NCBI RefSeq assembly: GCF_051106095.1
Contig: NC_135795.1
Span: 441,501-505,500 of the forward strand
Direction of reading: 5' to 3'
Source: Pogona vitticeps
Lineage: Eukaryota; Chordata; Lepidosauria; Squamata; Agamidae
DNA: 64,000 nt
The notes below the pieces were generated by a model. The model saw nothing but the letters and a program-made list of their open reading frames with translations. It made no database searches and had not been told where the DNA came from. Positions 56,501 through 64,000 of this stretch are shown here, piece by piece; the first letter of the stretch is position 1, and each line of letters starts with the position of its first letter. The translations under genes were made by a program, and so were the position numbers.

Positions 56501-58659
56501 CTACCGGCGCTTCTGCCGGCTGGACGATGTCTCGGCCCACTACTGGTCGGAGCCCTGGCTGGCCTCCACCACCTCCCTGGACAACCCAGCCTTCAGCAAC
56601 TCTGAGGAGCTGCTTCACCTCCAGATCCTGGAGCCCGCCTGCTATGGCTGCCAGGAGGACTGCGGGGCGCCTGACCACTGCTGCAGACGGACTCCGGACG
56701 CACCTCGTGGCATCTGTGCTGCTGGGCAGCCGAGGTAGCTGGCTTTGCAAAGGGGGGCAAGCAGTGGCGTGGGTGACTGGCAGCAGCAGGAGAGTTTGGG
56801 GCTTCTCCTCCCCAACCGAGAAGGGGGGCGCGGGCGCCCTTATCCTGCAGGCTCCGCTAACTCTTCCTTCTTCCCCAGGCAGGAGAAGAGAACACTGCTT
56901 AAACGGGGAGGCGGGCAGGTGGCATGGCCTTCTGCCCAAGGAAAGTGATGCCAACTCTTGTCCTTCTTCCGCCCCAGGCTTGCTCTGCTGGGCAGTGGAG
57001 GGAGAGTGGGATGCGGGGGCAGCGGGTGTGTGTGTGTGTGTGTGTTAAACCTTCCTGCTTGCGTCTCAAAGGCAGGTGGTATTGGGAGGGGTGGAATGGG
57101 TCCCTGCTGACCCACCTGCTCTTGGGGCCTCATTGGGGTTATTTTCGACAGGCACCCACCTGGCCTCTTGATACTCCCCCTGCTTTGCCTCTGTTCCCCT
57201 CAACTAGCAGCCGTTCCCCCAGGTTTTGGGAAGGTGTCCTCCCCATCCCCAGCCTCAAGCAGGCCCCAAGTGGCTGAGGAAAGGGGCTCCCCCCCACTGC
57301 CCCTTGGCAGAAGGGTGGGGAGGTGTCCTTTGCACCAAGGGGGGGACGTCCAGCTCCACTCCCCTCTCCTTCTGCAAAAGAGCAGGCTGTGGGGGGAGGG
57401 GGGACAGGGATGAAGGGCAGGGCAGGGAGGGGAAGGATGGCTCTGCAGACTGAGGAGGAGGAGGGGGCTGGGAGAGGACAGGGAACCTGGCCCAGACAGA
57501 CCCACACCTCCACAAGGCGGGGGCTGGGAATGCCTCTGCTGTGGGGCCAAAGGTCAGCCCTGGCCCAGGGCCAAGCGGCCAGAGAGCTGGCCAACACTTA
57601 TCGGGTGCCAAGAAATTTCCCAGGCTCGGCTCGTTTGGAGCCACCGGAAAGCTTTGCTCTCCCAACCGGAGGGCTTTAACCTCCCATCCAGGGTGGAAAG
57701 AGGAACTCCGAGGAATGAAACGCTGCCTGGAAAAAGCCGATAAGCTGCTCCTGGAACAACAAAACTGAGGGCTGGAGCGCCCAGTGCTGCTGTTTTTATC
57801 ATCTTCTCAGGTTTTGCTTCTGTTGACCGGCAGAGATTCCACCCAGTTGGTCCTTGTCTCCCGCTCAAGGGTTGGCCGTGGAGGCCCTGCCGCTTACGGG
57901 GGGGGGGGGGAGAAAGACCGCTCCTCTCCCACATGCTGGGGGGGGGGCAAGGGGGCCATGTGCAACCAGCACTCCAACCGCCTCTGAAATTGGACGTGGC
58001 CAAATGCTGTCCCAACTCTGATGGACTTTTCCTTTCTTTTCTTCTTCTTTCAGTTCTCGTTCCAACTGGGCCGAGAGCACAAGCAGCGTGAACGACCCCA
58101 TGGTGGACTCGGGGAAGGCCAGCGAGGTCTCTTTCTCCAGCTGGCCGATGGAGCCCATCCAGTGGAGCCCTTTCCCTGCCCAGCACAAGCTTCCCAGGGA
58201 TCAGGCGGTAAGAGGCTGCCTTGGTGCCCTTTGAGTTGGGATCACCGAGACCGCCAATGAGCCGCGGGGCCAACAGCTTAGGATGGCTTTCCCTGTTCCC
58301 AGCAAAACCACCCGAGCATCCCATGAGCCCTGTGGTCACCCTAGAGGGTTCCCAGAGTGGCTGGTGAGGATGCTGGCTTTCCAGGCGCGTCTCCTCCCAA
58401 CGGTTTCCTCTGCGTGGCAGAGATTTCCGTAGCCTGTCTCCTTCAGTCCCTGGGCTTCCCTCCTCCTTCCTACTGGCAGTTAGTCGGGGGGGGGGGGGTC
58501 ACACAGGATCAACTCCCTGAGTTCAGCAGAGTTCTTCTGCTGCGTGCCAGAGTGACACTGCAACCCGGCTACTCTCCTTCACAGCCCCGGGCACCAAGGC
58601 CAAATTCCTGCTGTGAGGGAATGGAACTGGTCAACCTAGAGAGAAGCTGGACAGCCTGA
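47591..58659 (+). CDS. Transmembrane mucin with SEA and EGF-like domains (IMPG2-like membrane-proximal region)
   Basis: Ten exons: 47591-47669, 50087-52423, 52755-52867, 53292-53350, 53853-54007, 54223-54385, 54519-54710, 56501-56734, 58054-58207, 58585-58659; 3561 nt, 1186 residues, all phases matching. Signal peptide MGGRRLRVPPALLLGVLALL; one 2.3-kb exon codes residues ~27-805, rich in Ser/Thr/Pro/Gly without exact tandem repeats (mucin-like O-glycosylation domain). A SEA domain (~806-915) has SLNETV and RSGGVVVVVEFDALF, where the usual cleavable GSVVV reads GGVVV. The Cys-rich EGF-like part (~920-985) has SLCHRDYCKNQGIC and CPVGHDFWFLGVHC; then comes a membrane span (LLGVAGGLLLSLVVLGGVVAG), and a ~165-residue tail with ASTTSLDNPAFSNSEELL and ends MELVNLERSWTA. 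The Cys pattern and the W/F-Y/L-x-G-x-H-C end recall IMPG2. I do not recognise an exact mammalian counterpart. The tail exons are least certain. Confidence 0.75.
48250..48290. repeat. Short GC-rich tandem duplication
   Basis: Two adjacent copies of a 16-bp unit (ggggacggggctggcc) in intron 1 of the mucin gene. Confidence 0.8.
54966..55055 (+). mobile_element. CR1-like repeat fragment
   Basis: Aactgtggtactcattgcca... gccagctcaggtagcttgaa matches the familiar reptile repeat stretch (gtggaactcattgccacaag... caccagcttggatggcttta). It lies in the mucin gene intron between the membrane-span exon and the tail exons. Diverged. Confidence 0.5.
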
Positions 58660-59012
58660 GCCCTTCCGGAGGGACGCGTGGGCTCAAGAACAGCCCCAAT
58701 TCAAGCCTGCCGTCAGCGAGCGAAGAGATGGAGCAGCAACCCCTGAACTGTAAAGGTCCCTCCAGCTGGGCATCAGAGGTCGGTTCTGCCTGAGGATGGA
58801 AGACCTGAAGCCACCTTGGCTTTGGTGTTTGGGAACCCGAGGGCTCGTGGCCCGGGATGGAAGCCAGACAGACAAGCTGGAGAAGGACAGCTCCCGACGT
58901 GGGATGGGGGTGTGCCTGCCAGAAAGGGAGGCTAAAGAAGCCACTGGGGGGAAAAGGCAGAGGCAAGCGGGCCCTGTGCCTTCCAGGGGTGTAAGTAGTG
59001 GAGAACGGAGCC

Positions 59013-59018
59013 ATTAAA
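59013..59018 (+). promoter_or_regulatory. Mucin gene poly(A) signal candidate
   Basis: ATTAAA about 355 bp after the stop codon at 58659, and about 230 bp before the opposing TNRC6A poly(A) signal, so the two genes end tail to tail. Confidence 0.45.
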
Positions 59019-59240
59019 ATAGCAGTCCTCTTACAAACATGCCCCCCACTCCAAGTCTCTCTTTCCCTCCCCCCCTTCATACAAGGGGGTGGGTGGGGAC
59101 CCCCAACCACAGCAAACCCCCAAAGCTGGGATGGTGTGCTTCTCAGTGATTCCGTGGAGAATCCAACCCTTCAGTCTGGTGGGAATTAAAGGACAAGCCA
59201 CACAAGTTAGCTCTATGGTAAGCAGCCAAAAATGTCATGA

Positions 59241-61101
59241 TTTATTAATATCTGGAGAAACTTCATAATTTGAACACAACCCAAACTGTACACTTTACAA
59301 TCACACTCTATCTGTAAACAGTTAAAAAGCCACTGATGACTTTTGCATCTTCAGACACAACAGTGAGGATCAAGGCAATGAAATGAGCGCGTCTTTTCGG
59401 CACAGTTTAAAAGGTACTCTTTTTCGTTTCTTTCTCTTTTTTTATCCTTGTTTAGTCTTTTGTCTTCCAACTAAACAAGCATCAGGTAATAATACCATTT
59501 GTGGCAAAAACAAAACAAAGCAAAACAAAGAACCCTGGAAGATGATTTAACACTTTCACAAGAAAAATCGTTTGCAAGAACTTTAAACATTTAAAATGTA
59601 TACAACAAAATCCTGTAAGCCCAAGACCTTGGTTACAGTCTGCATAGTTACTTCAGCTTTAAGGTTAAACATGGAACACAGTCACAAGAGTGGAGAAAGC
59701 GCCACACCACCGAGGGGGGGGGGAAGGGGAGGAGGAGGAGGCTTTACATAAAAATTGGGGGGGGGGAAGAAATCACAGATTAAGAGCAAGCAGACCCCTT
59801 CCCACCCACCCCACACTATTAAAAAGACAGCATCAGAAAGCACAGAACGTCAAACTCCAGCGATTTGAAGCAATTTTTGGCAGAAGAAGTTTTACAGAGC
59901 AAGTAGTAATCAGTGCTAAAAGTTATTATTATTATTTTTTTTCTGTAAGAAACTACGAGGAGTTTTACTGGGGACCTTGGTTTTCCTGAGAGCCATGCTC
60001 TTCACTTGAGGAGGTGGGAATAGAAAAACACAAAGGGAACATGGCCAAACACTGCTTGTTATTCCCAGAGATACAAAGCATCTTTATCATTATCATCATC
60101 ATCATCCACATTTTTTTGTCTTTAAAAAAATATCTAAGTGATGGAAGAGTAAACATTGTTTCTCAAAAGAAAGGAAGAAGAAGAATAAAAGGAACATTCT
60201 GTAAACAAGGCAGCGCTCCCACACTGGAGCCCCTCCCAAAATTAAAAAAGAAAACCAAACCAACCCAAAAAGCCTATTGAAAGTGCAGGGCCCCACCCGG
60301 GCGTGCAGGTGGGGGTGCAAAGTCACAGCTGTGCGCGCAGCTTGGCCAACTGCATGGCTCCGTTCTTTAGTTTAACTCCACATGAACACAGAGGTGCAAT
60401 AATACTTTTCTCACTTGTAACCCTTGGTTAGTCTTGGCACGCGATTGTTTGGGCGCCACAGGGGGCTGCCAGGCAGGCGGGCGGGCAGAAGGCCAACCGG
60501 AGGGGGGGGGCTCTCCTGGTCCAGAGCAAAGAGTGCCCGCCTGCCTGTCCTCCTGGAAATGCTGCTGCCCCCCCCTTTCCCTCCCCATCCGCTGCCGCCA
60601 CCGCCCCCCCTCTCAGGCACACGGCGGGGCAGACGGGGGGGGCAGCAGCAGGTGTGCAAAGCTTTAAAAACTCCCACTCCAACATGGTCAGACAGTTGGG
60701 GGGCGGCCAAGGGGCAGGGGTGGGAAGACCCCAAGAGAGAACACGGACACAAGGCATGAAAGCAAGCAGAACTCTACCTTAGGGTTGTTTTTGTTTTTTT
60801 TCCTTCTCTTCTTAAAAACTATGTATAGCACTATCTGGAAGTGTAAATCTATAGCTTTTCACATTATGCTCTTGGCCTGCATGATTCAAGTATTCAAACT
60901 GGTATATTACGTTTGGGCTAAAACAAAATGGGGTTTCAGGGGGAGGGAGATGTGCACGACATCATAACCTTTCCACAGGTGATCCCTGGAGGTTGCAGGT
61001 AGAGGAGGGGGTGGGGGGTGGGGGGGAGTCCGAACCTAGTGCTGCTTTGAGGTCACGGTTTCCTTCACGGGAAAAGGGCTGCGGGGGGGGGGGGGGGAGA
61101 G
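59241..61101 (-). other. TNRC6A: TNRC6A 3'UTR with poly(A) signal
   Basis: TTTATT at 59241-59246 is AATAAA on the - strand, 1.86 kb past the stop. Most of the interval is markedly more A/T rich than its neighbours, as expected for a conserved regulatory 3'UTR, and holds T/A homopolymers and CATCAT runs. No other gene is seen in it. Confidence 0.6.
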
Positions 61102-63747
61102 CTACATGGACTCCCCCGCTGCCCCGAGATGGTCGACGGAGAGGAATGCGTTGAGGGGCGAGGGGCCACCCAGGGAGCCCCAGAGGCTGGAGGAATAGCC
61201 GGTGCTCCCCCCCCAGAGGGAAGCCCCATGGAGGTCTCCGCCGCTCGATCCTGACAGCCCGGCACTGTTCCAGTGCTGATTTAGGTCGCTGCGGTTGGGG
61301 AAACTGTGCGAGCCCTCCACGGAGCCCAGGCGGTTCTGGCTGGTGCCCAGAGATTGCCAGGCCGGGGAGGGGGTAAGAGACTGGCCTTGTGCAAAGAAGC
61401 GGCTCACCTCCTCTTCACTAGCAAACTCGGCGAGAATTGTCGTGTTCCCCAGGACACACCTGCCCAGAGAGGGAGAGGGAGAGGGAGAGGGAGAGAGAGA
61501 CACACACACAGACACACACATCAGCCAGAGAGCGAGAGGAGCAGAGAAACGGGCCAAATCAGAGAAGCCCACCTTCCCCAGGCCTCTCTCTCCCAGTGTA
61601 GGGTGTGGGGCCGTTGTCCTAGGCCTGCCATCTAGGGCCCCAGCCTCGGTGGGTTGCTGCAGCTGGGCGGGCCCTCGGACGCCCCCCCCCCCCGATGCTC
61701 GGTGTGTCACAAGGATTCATTTGTACCGATGCACCACCGGGCAGCACCCTCGGAAGGAGAAGCCGCGCCAGGAAGCCATGGCCGAGGCGAGGCCGGTTCT
61801 GCTGCCCAGTTTGATCCAAAAGGGAGCGGCTTTGTCCTTTAGGGCTGCCACTGCCGTGTAAAACGGCTCCCCTGCTGCACAGCAAAGCCCTGTGTGTTTG
61901 CCCCCCCCCTCCACCCCCCCCACCCCGGGGAAAGGCCCCTCGGCCCCACCCGACCCTGGGCCCGCCCTCGCGACCGCCACCTCCTGGGCACCCCAAGCGC
62001 AGCCCGACTTACATGTGGAGAGATTTTTGTGCCTTTATCACCTCTTCTTTCGAACTGTAGCGGACCAAAGCGTTGCCGTGCGGCAGGTTGAGGTGGAAGG
62101 TGATCAGTGGCCCGTGCTGCATGCAGAGCGTCCGCAGGGTGGAGCCGTCGATCTGGAAGGGGAGGCACCCATGAAGCCACCTCCCGCTGGGGGCACTGGG
62201 GGCGGCGGGAGGGGGGGGGACACAGGAGAGAGGGGGCTCGAAGCATCGGGAGGGAGAGGAAGACCGGCCGGCCGGCCCTCCTCCTCTTCCTCACCCCCAC
62301 CCCCACCCCCACCCAGAGGGCAATTCTGCGCCACTCACCTGAGGGGTGAGGTTTTTCAGGACAAGACAGTTGGTTATTCTCCCTGAGCTGCTCTCACCCC
62401 AACTGGAACCTAGAGGAAAGCGGACGGACAGAGAGGGGTGGGAAGGCCAGCAGGAGATGGGCTACAGGGGCCCAATATTCTCCCCGGCCGGCCATCGCCA
62501 GGAGGACCAGCTGCTGCCCTTCCTGAGCTGACGTCATCCCGCCAAGGCAGCTGTCCCTGAGAATCCTCCTCCTCGAGCAGCAGCAAAGGGCGATTCGGGG
62601 GGGGGGGAGGGGAAAGAACCCCAGCCCCCCCCCAAGGGCACCCGCAGGGGACGGCCACCGCCTCCTGGCCCAGCACAAAGAGCAGGGAGACCCGCAGGAG
62701 GATCCTCGGGTCTCCCTTGGAGGGCAGCCCGGCCCCTCAAGGGGCTCCTCTCCCAGGTCTCTGTCCCACAGCGTTGCGGCCGCAGCTCCTGCCTCAAGGA
62801 CACGCGTGGATGTGGCCACTCCCAGGCCCCGCTACCCCCGCCTGCCACGGCGGCCGAGAGGCCTCTTACCAGGGGTATATCTGGCGTCGGCGTTGCTCCA
62901 CCCACCGCTGCCGCCGCCGCCGAGCCGCACGGAGTTCTCCCAGGCGGACAGAGGCCCCTTCTGGCCGGTCAGCCCAGGCGGGGGCCGCGACGGGGCCGCC
63001 ACGCTCTTGGGGGGCAGCGGGACCTTCCACAGCTCGTGGGCCAGGGAGGTGTTGTTCAAGGAAGCGGGAGACCAAGCGGATCTGGAGTCGCTGTTTCTGG
63101 CTGGGAGGAAGCAGGCGAGTTGGGGACCCGAGTCTGTTCCCTGGGGTGGAGGGCAAGGGGGGTGGGGGGGCTGGAGAAAGAGACTGGGGGAGGAGGGGGG
63201 GGCAGGCTCACCTGAAGAAGTGCTTTGTGCTGTACTGCTGAGGGAAACATGGTAGTTGGAGGCACAAACGGACGACCAGGCACTAGTTGAAGGCAGCACG
63301 GTATTCAGAGATGAGGATGACCCTGGGAGGGAAGAGGCCCGGAGGTGGGAAGGGGCGGGCGGCACAAGGAGCCCCCTGCCAAGGAAGCCCTGGCACGCGG
63401 CAGGGGGCAGGGGGCAGGGGGCAGGGGGGGCCCTCCCAAGCGCACCTGAAACATACCACTGGAGACCTGATGGAGAGGCCGTTCCTGGCAGGCGGGGGGG
63501 GGGAGCACTGGCACTGCCCGGCAAGGGCAGGAGATGCCTGCCTGCCCCCCCCAGCCCTGTTCCCACTCGCCCCCCCCCCACCCCCACCCCCCGTGGTCAG
63601 ACCTACCGCTGTTCCTGTCCCTGAGGTGGTCAGCCTCCCGCACAGTGTGAATAGACAGATTGTTTGTGACGCTGCCGGGAGTGATGTAAGGGTCAGTTTC
63701 GGGGTCGATGTTTGGATAACCTTTCCACGGCTCACCAGGACGAAACT
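61102..63747 (-). CDS. TNRC6A: TNRC6A (GW182), C-terminal silencing domain (5' part beyond window)
   Basis: Argonaute partner that brings PABP and the CCR4-NOT/PAN deadenylases to miRNA targets in P-bodies. Six terminal exons in transcript order: 63747-63607, 63322-63212, 63100-62870, 62409-62339, 62152-62013, 61459-61102; 350 residues plus two bases. PAM2 core [20 protein letters not shown]; then the tryptophan-bearing linker [13 protein letters not shown]; an RRM-like domain ([20 protein letters not shown] to [18 protein letters not shown]); then a Ser/Gly/Trp tail ending [16 protein letters not shown]. The ESM end and VDHLG identify TNRC6A rather than TNRC6C (which ends GESL) or TNRC6B. 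Further exons lie on the - strand beyond 64000. The gene faces the mucin gene tail to tail. Confidence 0.95.
63401..63430. repeat. Short GGGGGCA tandem array
   Basis: Three to four head-to-tail copies of a 7-bp unit ggggca(g) in a TNRC6A intron. Confidence 0.8.
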
Positions 63748-64000
63748 CTAGGGTTGGGGGGGGGGAGAACGATACCTCGCTTCAGGAGCTTGGCCCTCTT
63801 TGTGCCTCAACCAGCCAAAGGCCCCTCCCGGCCCACATGCCATCAGCAGCAGGCTCCCGAGAGGCAGGGAGGCTGAAGAGGGCATCCCCACCGGTGCCTG
63901 GAGGAAGGGGTCTCCTCGGCCCTTGTCTCTCCCAGGTGGGCACCCTCGGCCAGCGAGGACCTCAACCCGGCAGGGAGAGGCCTTTGGCTGGCCGTGGGCC

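Noticed and set aside
56879-56920. Possible small exon after 56734 (RQEKRTLLKRGGGQ)
   Set aside because: It would start in phase 2 but end in phase 0, which breaks the join to the well-supported exon at 58054.
57692-57768. Possible extra mucin-gene tail exon coding WKEELRGMKRCLEKADKLLLE and a stop
   Set aside because: It is open only in phase 1, whereas the preceding exon ends in phase 2 (56734). No phase-1 donor was found upstream. The chain 56734 to 58054 to 58585 joins cleanly without it, so it could at most be an alternative end.

Overview
The window is vertebrate genomic DNA with spliced genes, GT-AG introns, CpG-rich promoters and a high gene density. I read it as a non-avian reptile, most likely a squamate, on a GC-rich, gene-dense (microchromosome-like) segment. 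The evidence is the protein similarity level, short introns, long G/C runs, worn CR1/L2-type LINE tails ending in AATAAA- or TGAA-like repeats, an RTE-like reverse-transcriptase remnant, and a retained Ras-dva-type GTPase gene. The species call is inference.

Layout, left to right: (1) 1-8617, + strand, ERN2 (IRE1-beta), missing only its N-terminal exons. (2) 10473-15782, - strand, complete PLK1 in 10 exons, tail to tail with ERN2, with a purine-only minisatellite in intron 1 and a CHR/CCAAT promoter. (3) 16.1-18.9 kb, intergenic, with a LINE RT fragment and a SINE/LINE tail. (4) 18964-19728, - strand, an intronless Ras-dva-like small GTPase. (5) 20-25.6 kb, no coding sequence seen; the right part is probably DCTN5 3'UTR. 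(6) 25617-29401, - strand, complete DCTN5 in 6 exons. (7) 29745-41744, + strand, complete PALB2 in 13 exons, head to head with DCTN5 across a 343-bp shared promoter carrying NRF-1, ETS and CCAAT motifs. (8) 42858-45147, + strand, complete NDUFAB1 in 4 coding exons plus a probable non-coding last exon. (9) 47591-58659, + strand, a 10-exon gene for a membrane mucin (signal peptide, about 780-residue Ser/Thr/Pro domain, SEA, EGF-like, transmembrane, cytoplasmic tail). I cannot name it; its membrane-proximal part resembles IMPG2. (10) 59.2-63.7 kb, - strand, the C-terminal six exons and the 3'UTR of TNRC6A.

ERN2-PLK1-DCTN5-PALB2-NDUFAB1 is the same block and order as human 16p12. The mucin gene and TNRC6A on the NDUFAB1 side, and the Ras-dva gene between PLK1 and DCTN5, are the parts that differ from the human arrangement as I recall it. 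Most genes here are housekeeping or cell-cycle genes (mitotic kinase, dynactin subunit, homologous-recombination scaffold, mitochondrial acyl carrier, miRNA effector), and they form a neighbourhood rather than a pathway. ERN2 and the mucin could both belong to secretory epithelium.

Exon boundaries were set by hand from GT-AG sites, phase matching and remembered family sequences. Total coding lengths come out divisible by three for every complete gene (PLK1 1863 nt, DCTN5 549, PALB2 3642, NDUFAB1 486, mucin 3561), which supports the joins.
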